Positions 18,897 through 27,193 of a stretch of 64,000 bases of DNA are shown here, one piece after another. Source of the stretch: Paulinella micropora (Eukaryota; Cercozoa; Imbricatea; Euglyphida; Paulinellidae); the NCBI GenBank assembly GCA_019918135.1, contig WBZZ01006272.1, positions 1 to 64,000 of the forward strand, given 5' to 3'. Numbering within the stretch: position 1 is the first letter of the stretch; the number at the start of each line of letters is the position of its first letter. A program made the translations under genes and the position numbers. The notes beneath the pieces were generated by a model that saw nothing but the letters and a program-made list of their open reading frames with translations, was not told the origin of the DNA and did not search any database.

Positions 18897-19451
18897 TTAT
18901 GTTGCCTTTGTAACTAGCGCCACGCAATCACACCAGCGGGCTGGCGCGATGCCTTGGAGTGTGTGGCAGCGCTGTACGTGGTTTGCTAGCATAGCTGCGT
19001 CCTTGCAGTGCGTACCACACGGGAAGCCGTCTTGTTCGGTTTCGTACTTGACTATGCTAAACGCGACGAAGCTGCACACGTGCTGCCAGCCGGTGTAACC
19101 GCTGTGCATTCTCTCGTGCCTTGTAAGGTTACCAGAGCTCACAAAGCGTCCATCGCACGTCTTGCAAAAAAAAGGGTTTTCGCCCGTGTGCGTGCGCTGA
19201 TGGTGGACTAAGGCGTGGGAGGTCCTAAAGCGGCTTTCGCATGTTTGACAGACAAAAGGCCTCTCGCCCGTGTGTGTGCGCGTGTGAACTGTGAGGTTGC
19301 TAGCCTGCGCAAAACGTCTGCCACAAAATCTACAATGAAAGGGCTTCTCGCCCGTGTGCGTGCGCTTGTGAACTGCCAGGTTACTAGCTCGCGTAAGCGT
19401 CTTGTTGCAATATTCACACACGTAAGATTTACGGGGCTTTGCGGGGGGCAT
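18897..19451 (-). CDS. C2H2 zinc-finger protein
   Basis: 184 residues from the ATG at 19451. Four classical C2H2 fingers are joined by TGEKPF/TGERPF/TGENPF linkers ([36 protein letters not shown]), followed by a degenerate fifth ([19 protein letters not shown]). Krüppel-type linkers are typical of sequence-specific DNA-binding proteins, so a role in transcription control of viral or host genes is likely. An upstream non-ATG extension to 19487 exists but is unnecessary. Ends in TAA. Confidence 0.85.
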   Translation of the reverse strand: MPPAKPRKSYVCEYCNKTLTRASNLAVHKRTHTGEKPFHCRFCGRRFAQASNLTVHTRTHTGERPFVCQTCESRFRTSHALVHHQRTHTGENPFFCKTCDGRFVSSGNLTRHERMHSGYTGWQHVCSFVAFSIVKYETEQDGFPCGTHCKDAAMLANHVQRCHTLQGIAPARWCDCVALVTKAT

Positions 19452-19715
19452 GCGACGGGCCTTGGAGGTGGTGGGGCCACGTGGCAACCACCAATTTAGT
19501 CACGCGCGTCCCCCCCCCCTCCCCCAATTGTGTTGACTCTTGATTAAAGACACAGACGCCAGACAGACATCATTGGGTCCGACGCCGAGCCGCCTCTCCC
19601 CATGGCCGGGGGGGGGGGGGGGTGTGGTATAACCCCCCCCCCCTTTACTTTCCCTCTCCCTCCCCCCCCCCTCATCCTCCCCCTTGTTCCCCTTCTGGGG
19701 GTCAAGCGGGGGGGG
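19452..19715. other. Spacer with G and C runs
   Basis: No gene. C-rich runs at 19510-19524 and 19637-19650, and a G run of about 15 at 19607-19622. Confidence 0.5.
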
Positions 19716-19750
19716 CATATCTTGCGCGGGTTGCTACCTTTCTTATAAAA
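19716..19750 (+). promoter_or_regulatory. Promoter motif of membrane-protein paralogue 1
   Basis: CATATCTTGCGCGGGTTGCTACC followed by TTTCTTATAAAA, about 15-50 bases before the ATG. The same CATCTTGCGCG / GCTACCTTT / TTATAA arrangement precedes paralogue 3, and a weaker form precedes paralogue 2, so it is a likely core promoter with a TATA-like box. Confidence 0.55.
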
Positions 19751-19764
19751 AAAGGAGCGAATTT

Positions 19765-20496
19765 ATGTTGCTTCTCCGCTTGCTGCTGCTGCATGCTGTA
19801 ACGGCAAAGACGAGCTGGAGTGGTCTCCAAACAATACACGTGCCAACACATGCAAAGATACCATTCTTGAATGTGAATGTTACGCGCAGTGGCAAACACG
19901 GCACAACCCAAAATCATCATCTAACTGCCTGGTCCAACCCCGAGCTTGCTACGATTTACGTCTGGGCAGAGTCACCCTGTGGTACGTGGACACGGAACGA
20001 GTCGCAACATACACTGCGTGCACGGATGCCTACAATTAGTGAATGCAGCCCACGTGAGATGAAAAAGCTAGACAGCTACGAATCTCTGCTGACACAAACC
20101 TACGACGGGCCTTTGGTGTGGTGGGCCACGTGTGAATTACTAATGACTAACTGCTCGGACGAGATACGCAACCAGACGCAACAGTGCGTAATGACATACG
20201 AGTTGGACGTCACACCATTGAATGTAGAACTATATAAAGGATTCCAGAATGTTGGTCTTACATCATTGGGCTGTGTTGTCGCCTGCGCGGTAGCATTTGT
20301 TTGTATGTGCATCAACGAATTTAAAGGACCCGTCATGGATTGTGCCCCGAAGTTCATGTTGTGCAGTTTTGTGTTGGCCTTCATATTCGCCCTTGTCTGT
20401 GGATTTCTTGCAGCGGCGATGTTGTCCGCCCGGGTCAATATTGTGCATTTACAAGAGCCTTGGCAGCCGTGGAATCTGACTGTGCCAGCGGCGTAA
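19765..20496 (+). CDS. Membrane glycoprotein, family A paralogue 1
   Basis: 243 residues from the ATG at 19765. Signal peptide MLLLRLLLLHAVTA, then an ectodomain with HVPTHAKIPFLNV, ATIYVWAESPCGTW, CDGPLVWW-like and WATCELLMTNCSDE, several N-glycosylation sequons and paired Cys, then two hydrophobic segments (about 165-185 and 200-225) and a short tail with VNIVHLQEPWQP. Shared with the ORFs at 24131 and 24949. The family is unrecognised; location and sequons suggest a virion or infected-cell surface protein. Here the conserved TCDGP reads TYDGP. Ends in TAA, with AATAAA at about 20561. Confidence 0.7.
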   Translation: MLLLRLLLLHAVTAKTSWSGLQTIHVPTHAKIPFLNVNVTRSGKHGTTQNHHLTAWSNPELATIYVWAESPCGTWTRNESQHTLRARMPTISECSPREMKKLDSYESLLTQTYDGPLVWWATCELLMTNCSDEIRNQTQQCVMTYELDVTPLNVELYKGFQNVGLTSLGCVVACAVAFVCMCINEFKGPVMDCAPKFMLCSFVLAFIFALVCGFLAAAMLSARVNIVHLQEPWQPWNLTVPAA

Positions 20497-20570
20497 GTAC
20501 GCTGCGGAGGCTAAAAAAGAGGGGCATCTAGTTGAGTACACTATGTATATATATATTTTTAATAAATTGT

Positions 20571-20723
20571 CCTAGTATTCCATACTAGAGGGAGGGGGAG
20601 GGAGGAAGAGGAGAGGGGGAGGGAGGGCCGCGCGGGGCTCCGTATAAGCGGAAGAGCCAACAGCACATGTTGCCTGATTCTAGCGTCCAGCGCACGACCC
20701 GCCCGCGGACGACGGCCCCGGGG
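20571..20723 (-). pseudogene. Remnant of a copy of the 25.7-26.9 kb gene
   Basis: Bases 20571-20690 match 25629-25768 (the 3' flank of family A paralogue 3 and the C-terminal codons of the minus-strand gene there). Bases 20687-20723 match 26656-26692 inside that gene. The roughly 0.9 kb between is deleted at a CCAGC microhomology. Differences in the codons for LESGNMCCWLFRLYG are synonymous. The remnant abuts the RNR stop codon. Confidence 0.7.
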
Positions 20724-20724
20724 A

Positions 20725-21800
20725 CTAGAAATCCACCCCGGTGTCGAACTTGTGGTTTGACACTCCGTTCAGCGCTGCCATGATCCCGGGCTTCTGGTAC
20801 GAGGTCTCGCGCCGCTCAAAGAAGTTGGCCGACGTCTGCATCGAGATCATCTCCATCCAGGGGAAAGGGTTCTTGGCGTTCCAGATCCGCGGATAGCCAA
20901 GCGCCACCAACAGCCTGTCCGCGCACAACTTCACGTACGAACACATCAGCTCAGCGTTCATGCCGATCAGCTCCGTCGGCAGGCTCGCGCGGACGAACGC
21001 TTCCTCCACCTCCACCGCGTCCAAGGCCATCTCGTGCACAACCTTCTCCGACAAGCGCTGCTCGGGCCCCAGAAACTTGTTGTACAGCAAGCATGCAAAG
21101 TCGCAGTGCAGCCCCTCGTCCCGGCTGATCCACAGATTCGACGTCGACAGCCCGGGCAGCAGATTTCGCTTCTTGAAGTAGAAGACCCCCGCGAAGCTCG
21201 CCGAGAAAAACAACCCCTCCACGAACGCGAACGCTACAAGGCGCTGTGCAAAGGCTGCGTCGCTGCGAATCCACTTCAAAGCCCAGTCTGCTTTAGCCCG
21301 GACTGCGTCCATACTTTCAATCGCACGGAACAGCTGCAGGCGTCTCTCCTTCTCCGGAACTAAAGTCTGAATCAGCAAACTATACGTTTCGCTGTGGATC
21401 GTCTCCATGTACAGCTGCGTGCAATAAAACGCTCTGATCTCCGGCACCTGGATGTCTTGTAGAAACCGCAGCGCCAAATTCTCAATCACAATGCCGTCAC
21501 TCGCCGCAAAAAAGGCCAGAATCGTGTCGATATAGACTCGTTCGTCATCCGTCAGCTTTGTTTTGTACTGGCGTCCTCTGTCATATCAATTTCCTCACTT
21601 GCCCACTGGACAGATTGATGTTTTTTGAAGAATTCGTACGCTTCAGGAAATGTGAGTGGGAAAAGAGTGTAGTTGGTGTCGTCCTGTTGCAAAAGTAGAG
21701 GAGTGGCAGGCTCCTCCGATCCCAACTTTCTTTTCTTGCTCGGGCTCGGCACTTCGGTGGTCACCTGCTCCTTAGCCTCGACCGCCTTTACTTCGGACAT
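20725..21800 (-). CDS. Ribonucleotide reductase class I small subunit, one frameshift
   Basis: Starts at the ATG at 21800 (MSEVKAVEAKEQ). The radical/diiron R2 protein supplies the tyrosyl radical for reducing ribonucleotides to deoxyribonucleotides. Visible signatures: LFPLTFPEAYEFFKKH near the N-terminus, ASDGI, YMETIHSETYSLLI (metal-ligand E and H), FVEGLFFSASFAGVFYFKKRNLLPGL, ISRDEGLHCDFACLLY (E and H ligands) and the C-terminal FDTGVDF that docks to the large subunit. The frame breaks once near 21568-21573; a one-base indel would reconnect it. All core motifs are intact on both sides, so either a sequencing error or a recent mutation is possible. No large-subunit gene lies in the window. 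Confidence 0.88.
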
Positions 21801-22239
21801 TTCTTGTGCGAGCAAATCGACCAAAACTGTCGCTACACAATTTTGTAGGCAGGCGGCGCCTCTGCAAAGGGGGAGAGAAGGCGAGGCACCCCCCCCCCCT
21901 CCCTCTCCCCTTCTCCTCCCCCTTTTCTCAGCAATTACGCGTTTGCGACAGCAAAAGGAGGGGGGGGGGTGCTTCTCCTCTTCCTCGCACACGTTTTCTT
22001 CATGTTGCTAGCGAAGAGTTAGCAGAGGAATTGGGAATGGAAGAGTGAGAACAAGATTTGTGGAAAGAGAAGGCATGAGGAGAAATAGGAAATCACACGA
22101 GGGGGGATGAAGGGGACACCTTTCTCCTTTGCTCGCTCTGCAAAGCCGGCCCGGATCTTAGCGCATCATCCCTCCTCCCCGCTCTCATCCTCTCCCACTC
22201 GTCAATCTTTCTGTCGCTCCAAGTCTGATTTCTTTTTTT
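21801..22239. other. Spacer between two minus-strand genes
   Basis: It contains C- and G-rich runs (21889-21901, 21961-21970), a purine-rich block (22010-22110) and, at 22225-22240, a T run that provides the A-rich 3' flank of the gene at 22240-22674. No supported ORF. Confidence 0.5.
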
Positions 22240-22674
22240 TTAAGTGTTAGCCGTAGGACCTTGTCGGGACTTTAGATAGCTCTCGCAGCTGTCCGAGTAT
22301 AGGTTGTTTGTCCGCTGCCAGCCCTCGGGCGGCCTGCCTGATCCTTTGTAATTGCTCACAAAGCCCACATACTGTGCATCGCCGCGGTATACCTCCAGAT
22401 GATCCATCTCAGCGTCTGCCGCCACTCCCGCACCCCGCTGGAAGGCCAGTGGCAGCGGCGGGACGTGTCCTGGGGTCGCACGGAATACTCCCCAGTAGCT
22501 AGAGTAAAAGAGCGCGTCGTGTTCAGTCAGCTCCGACCAGCGGGGGCAGGTGCAGCAGCCCACGTAGTTCCTTCTCTGCCGGCCGTACAGGCAAAAGTTG
22601 CAGTGCACAGACTTATCCGTCTTGGCCGCGACGGCCTCGATGGGTCTTTTTTTCCTTGGGGCCGACTCTTGCAT
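22240..22674 (-). CDS. Unknown Cys-containing protein
   Basis: 144 residues from the ATG at 22674 (MQESAPRKKRPIEA). A basic N-terminus is followed by a compact Cys cluster (CNFCLY ... VGCCTCPRW) that may bind zinc, then a Tyr/Trp-rich region (HDALFYSSYWGVFRA, YVGFVSNYKG). No family recognised. The longer frame to 22833 adds only Gly/Pro low-complexity sequence from the upstream G/C runs. Ends in TAA before a poly(T/A) tract. Confidence 0.5.
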   Translation of the reverse strand: MQESAPRKKRPIEAVAAKTDKSVHCNFCLYGRQRRNYVGCCTCPRWSELTEHDALFYSSYWGVFRATPGHVPPLPLAFQRGAGVAADAEMDHLEVYRGDAQYVGFVSNYKGSGRPPEGWQRTNNLYSDSCESYLKSRQGPTANT

Positions 22675-22719
22675 TTTCTTTGGACATCCCTGTTGGTACA
22701 AAGCTGAAAGACGCAGAAG

Positions 22720-22820
22720 GACGGGGGGGGGGGGGGGGCACCCCTCCCCCTCCTTCCCTCTCCCCTTTTCATACACATCCCCTCCCCCGCCCCCCCTTCC
22801 ATCCCGCTTGCGCGGGATGG
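22720..22820. repeat. G run and palindromic hairpin
   Basis: A G run of about 14 (22723-22738), C-rich sequence, then the palindrome CCATCCCGCTTGCGCGGGATGG (22799-22820). The hairpin belongs to a set of similar stem-loops found at gene ends. Confidence 0.55.
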
Positions 22821-22836
22821 AGAAGAGGGGCACTTG

Positions 22837-23535
22837 ATGGATTTACAGAAAACAAAACAGTCGGACGGAGGTCATTACTCGATCTGGACGGGTGATGCTC
22901 TTTCTAACGCGAGTGCAGGCGCTGATCCTGCCGGAGAATCAGTTTTCGTAAGCGATGACTACATCAAACTCCTTGAAGATCTGTACGCACTACTCACGTC
23001 GGGAGAAATGACCAGCTTTGCCCACGGATTTGGGCACGTAGTCTTGTTTCATCCACAAGATTCAAAAGTATATAGGCTGTGCGTCGAATTTGCCAAGCCA
23101 AGCGAAACCTCCAAAAAGGGAAATTCTCTGGAGCCTGGGCCCACGTCCTATTGCAAAATCCTCGATGCTATGCGCTCCGACTGCTTAAAGGAGGGAGGGC
23201 TTTACCGGCGTGAAGTGACCGTCAAATGTACACGATTTGGATACCTGTGTGTCGAGACAGGCGCCACAAGCTTTAAAGGCCCCGGACAGGCAAGAACGGA
23301 GTATACGTTTATCAGTGAAAGAGAGCTTTTGGACCATATTGGGAATTTGCCAAGCCCCTGGAGTTTGGTAGGTTTGCAGGAGCATTTTAAGGAAGTTCTA
23401 AACGATAACAGAAATAACCCCAAAGGAATCGTGATCCAAAAGATGGCCATGTACAATCAGCTTGACATGGGTGTGCTTCAGGGGACAGGTCGCCCGCCGA
23501 GCTGCAAAGCCCAGAAAACCTTGATAGCTTCGTGA
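22837..23535 (+). CDS. Unknown protein, possible kinase-like N-lobe
   Basis: 232 codons from the ATG at 22837. The stretch AHGFGHVVLFHPQDSKVYRLCVEF resembles a glycine-rich loop followed by a beta strand, and the short ORF at 34923-35282 has a similar stretch (AQGSYNIVLCDQKEREKIYRF). No catalytic loop is visible, so function is open. The TGA stop lies 2 bases before the next ATG (23538), so both ORFs may be co-transcribed or may be halves of one frameshifted gene. Confidence 0.55.
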   Translation: MDLQKTKQSDGGHYSIWTGDALSNASAGADPAGESVFVSDDYIKLLEDLYALLTSGEMTSFAHGFGHVVLFHPQDSKVYRLCVEFAKPSETSKKGNSLEPGPTSYCKILDAMRSDCLKEGGLYRREVTVKCTRFGYLCVETGATSFKGPGQARTEYTFISERELLDHIGNLPSPWSLVGLQEHFKEVLNDNRNNPKGIVIQKMAMYNQLDMGVLQGTGRPPSCKAQKTLIAS

Positions 23536-23537
23536 TT

Positions 23538-24128
23538 ATGCACTACCTGCTCTTCCTATGTAACACATTTGGCGGTAGCGCTCTGGCCCGAAGCATACGT
23601 GGCGCCTTGTTTGAGCCCCTGTTTGCTTACAATGCCAAAGAAGTCTGCAAGGCCCTGAAAGTCATGATGAAAATAGATCAATACGCGACCATTCCGGGCG
23701 GGCTCCTGCCTCCGTCCAAGGCTTTGCTGCATTATGACCCCGCAGTGAGATTGGTTGTAGCCCAAAACCTGAAATTCTCGGTACTGCCGCTGCTTTCAGA
23801 ATTTAAGCCGAGGAGCATTTACTCGTGTGTCTATGTGTATCATGTGCTGCAGAGGCTGGTTGGCTGCAGCAAATGCGGTTCAACCAAGTCTGTGTGCACA
23901 GCCCCTGGCGGAGAACAAGTAGTGGCCGGCTTGACGATTTTTTACTACTCGGTAGTGACCATTAGCGCAGCTCTGCTCTACCAAAGAATTATGGATGCGT
24001 ATTTAACGCAAAACTCACAGGCCTCGCCAGCCAAGAGCGACGGCAAGCCTTGGCGCAAGTTCGCGGGACATCCGCAGCCCCCTTCCTTTATTTGCTACTT
24101 TTATGATAAAAACCAAAGAAGAAAATAG
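23538..24128 (+). CDS. Unknown protein
   Basis: 196 residues. Begins MHYLLFLCNTFGGSALARS, includes a Cys pair (CSKCGSTKSVC) and a hydrophobic stretch VVAGLTIFYYSVVTISAALLY that could cross a membrane. No family recognised. It follows the preceding ORF almost without a gap. Its 3' end carries the TATA-like promoter words of the next gene (24090-24110) and it ends in TAG two bases before the next ATG. Confidence 0.55.
   Translation: MHYLLFLCNTFGGSALARSIRGALFEPLFAYNAKEVCKALKVMMKIDQYATIPGGLLPPSKALLHYDPAVRLVVAQNLKFSVLPLLSEFKPRSIYSCVYVYHVLQRLVGCSKCGSTKSVCTAPGGEQVVAGLTIFYYSVVTISAALLYQRIMDAYLTQNSQASPAKSDGKPWRKFAGHPQPPSFICYFYDKNQRRK
24090..24110 (+). promoter_or_regulatory. Putative promoter of membrane-protein paralogue 2
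   Basis: TTTGCTACTTTTATGATAAAAA corresponds to the GCTACCTTT-TTATAA motif of paralogues 1 and 3, here embedded in the end of the upstream coding region. Confidence 0.4.
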
Positions 24129-24130
24129 TC

Positions 24131-24874
24131 ATGTTGCTTCTCTACCGGCTGCTGCTGCTGCATGTCGTAACGGCGATGGTTCGCTGGAGTGATATCCACA
24201 CAATACACGTGCCAACACATCAAAAGATACCTTTCTTGAATGTGACGACGGTTACGGGCAACGGCAAGCGCGGCGACACGACCCAAAATCATGTTCTATC
24301 GGCCTGGGCCAACCCCGGGCTTGCTACGATATACGTCTGGGCAAAGTCACCCTGTAGCACGTGGACACCGGATGAGTCACAACATACGCTGCGTGCACGG
24401 ATGGCTACAACAAGAGAATGCAACGAAAATGACAAAGAACAGCTAGACAGCTACGAATCCACGCTGACACAAACCTGTGACGGGCCTTTAGTGTGGTGGG
24501 CCACGTGCGAATTACTAATTACCAACGGCTCGGACGAGCTACGCAACCGCACGCAAAATTGCACACTGACGTACAAGTTTAAGGTCGGATCATTTAATAC
24601 AAAGCTAGGCAAGGTAACGAGGATACTAGGTTATATATTCCTCGGCTTTTTTGTTGCCATGTTAGTAGGAGCAGTGACTATGGGTTTTACCATCAAACGC
24701 GGTCATGGACGAGAAACCTGGACCGATCGTTTACATCATCTGGCCTATAATTTCATGGTGGCCATGTTCGTGTTGTGCATCATATTCGCCAATCTTAGCG
24801 GAATCCTGTTTTTAGTGCGACATGTCCGAGTCAGCATTGTGCATTTAGGAGACTCTTGGCAACCACCGGATTAG
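24131..24874 (+). CDS. Membrane glycoprotein, family A paralogue 2
   Basis: 247 residues. Signal peptide MLLLYRLLLLHVVTA, ectodomain with HVPTHQKIPFLNV, ATIYVWAKSPCSTW, TCDGPLVWWATCELL and several N-x-S/T sites, then two transmembrane segments (YIFLGFFVAMLVGAV; FMVAMFVLCIIFANLSGILFL) and a tail with SIVHLGDSWQPPD. It is the complete member of the family. Likely surface-exposed. Ends in TAG. Confidence 0.7.
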   Translation: MLLLYRLLLLHVVTAMVRWSDIHTIHVPTHQKIPFLNVTTVTGNGKRGDTTQNHVLSAWANPGLATIYVWAKSPCSTWTPDESQHTLRARMATTRECNENDKEQLDSYESTLTQTCDGPLVWWATCELLITNGSDELRNRTQNCTLTYKFKVGSFNTKLGKVTRILGYIFLGFFVAMLVGAVTMGFTIKRGHGRETWTDRLHHLAYNFMVAMFVLCIIFANLSGILFLVRHVRVSIVHLGDSWQPPD

Positions 24875-24894
24875 TTTCCCTCCCCTGCGGGGGA

Positions 24895-24926
24895 ACATCT
24901 TGCGCGAGTTGGCTACCTTTATTATA
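24895..24926 (+). promoter_or_regulatory. Promoter motif of membrane-protein paralogue 3
   Basis: ACATCTTGCGCGAGTTGGCTACC followed by TTTATTATAA, in the same order and spacing as upstream of paralogue 1 (19716-19750). Confidence 0.55.
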
Positions 24927-24948
24927 AGAACAAAAAGAAAAAATAGTC

Positions 24949-25641
24949 ATGTTGCTTCTCCACTGGCTGCTGCTGTTGCATGCCATAACGGCCAAGAAAA
25001 GATTTAGTGGCCGCAACACAATACACGTGCCAACATATCAAAAGATACCATTCTTGAGTGTGATTGTTACGCGCAACAGCAAGCACGGCACGAAACAAAA
25101 ACATGTTCTATCGGCCTGGTCCAACCCCGAGCCTGCTACGATCTACGTGTGGGCAGAGTCACCCTGTGGCATGTGGGCATCGAGTGAGTCGCAACACATA
25201 CTGCGTTCACGGATGGCTACAACAACTGAATGCACCGAGAAGGAAATAAAAAAGCAAAACGACTACAAATCCAAACTAACGCAAACCTGCGACGGGCCTT
25301 TGGTGTGGTGGGCCACGTGCGAATTACTAATGACTAACTGCTCGGACGAGCTACGCAACGAGACGCAACAGTGCGCAATGACATACGAGTTGGAGGTCAC
25401 ACCATGGAATGCAGGACGACACAAAGGATTCCAAATTTCTGGTTATGTAACAGCCGGCTTTTGTGTCGCCTTCTGGGTAGGACTGATTGGTACGCTTATG
25501 GTCAATGACAGCTTTGAAGGTCTCTGTGGCGATGCCCGCCCGAGTCGACATTGTGCAATTAGAACCGGCGTGGCAACCACCCAAATAGTCAGGCGCCAAA
25601 GTCCGTTTTTTATAATAAAATGTCCTAGTATTCCATACTAG
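24949..25641 (+). CDS. Membrane glycoprotein, family A paralogue 3 (C-terminus altered)
   Basis: 230 codons. Signal peptide MLLLHWLLLLHAITA and a full ectodomain (HVPTYQKIPFLSV, ATIYVWAESPCGMW, TCDGPLVWWATCELLMTNCSDE). After the first transmembrane segment (about 25440-25500) the reading changes: the family's second transmembrane segment is missing, and the conserved tail (VDIVQLEPAWQPP) lies in another frame ending at a TAG at 25588. A deletion plus frame change has therefore damaged the C-terminus. The last codons to 25641 are non-homologous. Confidence 0.6.
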   Translation: MLLLHWLLLLHAITAKKRFSGRNTIHVPTYQKIPFLSVIVTRNSKHGTKQKHVLSAWSNPEPATIYVWAESPCGMWASSESQHILRSRMATTTECTEKEIKKQNDYKSKLTQTCDGPLVWWATCELLMTNCSDELRNETQQCAMTYELEVTPWNAGRHKGFQISGYVTAGFCVAFWVGLIGTLMVNDSFEGLCGDARPSRHCAIRTGVATTQIVRRQSPFFIIKCPSIPY

Positions 25642-26868
25642 AGGGAGGGGGAGGGAGGGCAGAGAGAGGGAGGGCAGAGAGAGGGAGGGCAGAGAGAGGG
25701 AGGGCCGCGCGGGTCCATATAAGCGGAAGAGCCAACAGCACATGTTGCCCGATTCCAGCGTCCAGAGCAGCGAGGCGCGCCTTTCTCGGCCCACGAGCCA
25801 GGCTAGCTCAGCAGTGAACACGTCTTTCTTCAGGGCCTTGTCGCCCGCGTAAAACCGGAGCGACTGCAGCGCGCCCCGGCCGAGGTACAGAGTCACTGCC
25901 AGCAGGGAGCCGGCGCAGGGGTCCAGCGCGCGCACGGCCAGCTCCAGCGCGCGTTGGTTGCCGCGCAGCATGCCGCAAAGGTCCGCGTAGCAGAGCTGAT
26001 AGTGCGACAGGGAAGGTTCGAGCTTGGCGCGGCGGGCCAGAAACTCCTCGAGCGAGCCGGGGTGCACAGTTAGGCCGGGCGCCTGCAGGGCCCGCAGCTT
26101 CTCGCAGGTGTTGGCGCACAGGTTGGGCACGTCCGCTCGCAGCGGACAGGGTACGCTGGCCCGCAGCGCGCGGAAGGAGCAGCCATCGCTGCCCTCTAAC
26201 AGCAGCACCGAGGCCTCCGCCAGCTGCCGAACCTTCACCAGGCCCGCCAGCTCTGCCGCCAGCCGCTCGTTGCAAGTGGCTTTGAAGCGGCGGTCTCTGT
26301 CCTGGTTGTACACGTCTACCGACGCCTGCAGGGGTTGCTCCGGGAATGCGTTGTTCCGCCGCCGCCGCTCGCACCCCGCGCGGGCTTCCGCCTCGAGGCG
26401 CAGGCGTCGGTCCAGCAGGGGCACCGGCACATAGTCGCTCTTGCCCGCGTGTCTCCCCCGTCCTGTGTACCTCACCAGTGCGTACCACACACCGTCGATT
26501 TCGAGCGTGCCCTCGCCGAGCTTGTAGTCACACGAAGCAAAGCGGACCCGCTGCAGCTTGCCGTGTAGGATGCTCAGCGAGACGGAGTAGCGCCCGCCGG
26601 CTAGCTCAAAAGCAAGCAGGAGGCCCGCGTCTGCGCCGGCGAAGACGGTCGGCTCCCAGCGCACGACCCGCCCGCGGACGACGGCCCCGGGGGTACCCTG
26701 TGAGTCGGCCACGGCCGTCTCGTGGTCCGGGTATTCTGTGTTTGCCCAGGTAAGCTCCAGGCCGCCCGTGTCCAGGTCGCGCAGAGTTTCCACTGGAAAG
26801 TTGCGGTACGTTGGGAAGCGGAGAGTGTCCATGCCAGCTGCAAGGGGCTGCAAAGTAGTCATAGCCAT
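25351..26868 (-). CDS. Unknown protein; 3' end unclear
   Basis: ATG at 26868 (MAMTTLQPLAAGMDTL; the frame is open further upstream without need). Protein-like sequence runs to about 25720 and includes YLGRGALQSLRFYAGD and LESGNMCCWLFRLYG. Beyond that the frame passes through SLSLP repeats from a (GGGAGGGCAGAGAGA)n tract and then antisense through the membrane-protein gene, so codons after about 25720 are probably not native. A deleted copy at 20571-20723 shows only synonymous changes across LESGNMCCWLFRLYG, supporting that stretch as coding. Family not recognised. Confidence 0.5.
   Translation of the reverse strand: MAMTTLQPLAAGMDTLRFPTYRNFPVETLRDLDTGGLELTWANTEYPDHETAVADSQGTPGAVVRGRVVRWEPTVFAGADAGLLLAFELAGGRYSVSLSILHGKLQRVRFASCDYKLGEGTLEIDGVWYALVRYTGRGRHAGKSDYVPVPLLDRRLRLEAEARAGCERRRRNNAFPEQPLQASVDVYNQDRDRRFKATCNERLAAELAGLVKVRQLAEASVLLLEGSDGCSFRALRASVPCPLRADVPNLCANTCEKLRALQAPGLTVHPGSLEEFLARRAKLEPSLSHYQLCYADLCGMLRGNQRALELAVRALDPCAGSLLAVTLYLGRGALQSLRFYAGDKALKKDVFTAELAWLVGRERRASLLWTLESGNMCCWLFRLYGPARPSLSLPSLSLPSLSLPSLPLPLVWNTRTFYYKKRTLAPDYLGGCHAGSNCTMSTRAGIATETFKAVIDHKRTNQSYPEGDTKAGCYITRNLESFVSSCIPWCDLQLVCHCALLRLVA
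25641..25712. repeat. GGGAGGGCAGAGAGA short tandem repeat
   Basis: Three to four units of about 16 bases between the 3' flank of paralogue 3 and the coding-like region of the minus-strand gene. The corresponding tract at 20590-20630 is shorter and differs in sequence. Confidence 0.6.
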
Positions 26869-27193
26869 AGTAGTTTTTCTTTTCTGTGACCGACGCTGAA
26901 TCAAACAGGACCTTGGGCCTGAGCACTTGCCAGCAAGTGGAGGGGGGGGGGGCACCCCCCTGCCAAATCAGGGGGGGGGGGGCATCCCCCCTCAAACACA
27001 CAAGAGAGCACAAGGGATGCTTAGTGGCTCTTCTAGTTGCAAGTCCGTGTTAATATGGGGCTTTCGCCGTATTTGGGTCTTGTGCAAGAAGCGGACGGTT
27101 TTTTTTAAGGACTCTTTTTGTTTGAATAAAATTTATTTATTTTTTGTACTTTGTTCGCTGCGCCTCCTCGATTTGTATGCTTGAGGATGGTAA
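26869..27193. other. Spacer with two G/C hairpins and 3' signals
   Basis: Two successive G-run/C-run palindromes (26941-26960, 26970-26991), then ordinary sequence, then AATAAAATTTATTTATTTTTT (27125-27146), which can serve as a poly(A)-type signal on the minus strand for the gene at 27194-27982. No supported ORF. Confidence 0.5.

Noticed and set aside
25351-26868. Ribonucleotide reductase large subunit
   Set aside because: Considered because of the RNR small subunit nearby, but none of the large-subunit cysteine or finger-loop motifs are present.
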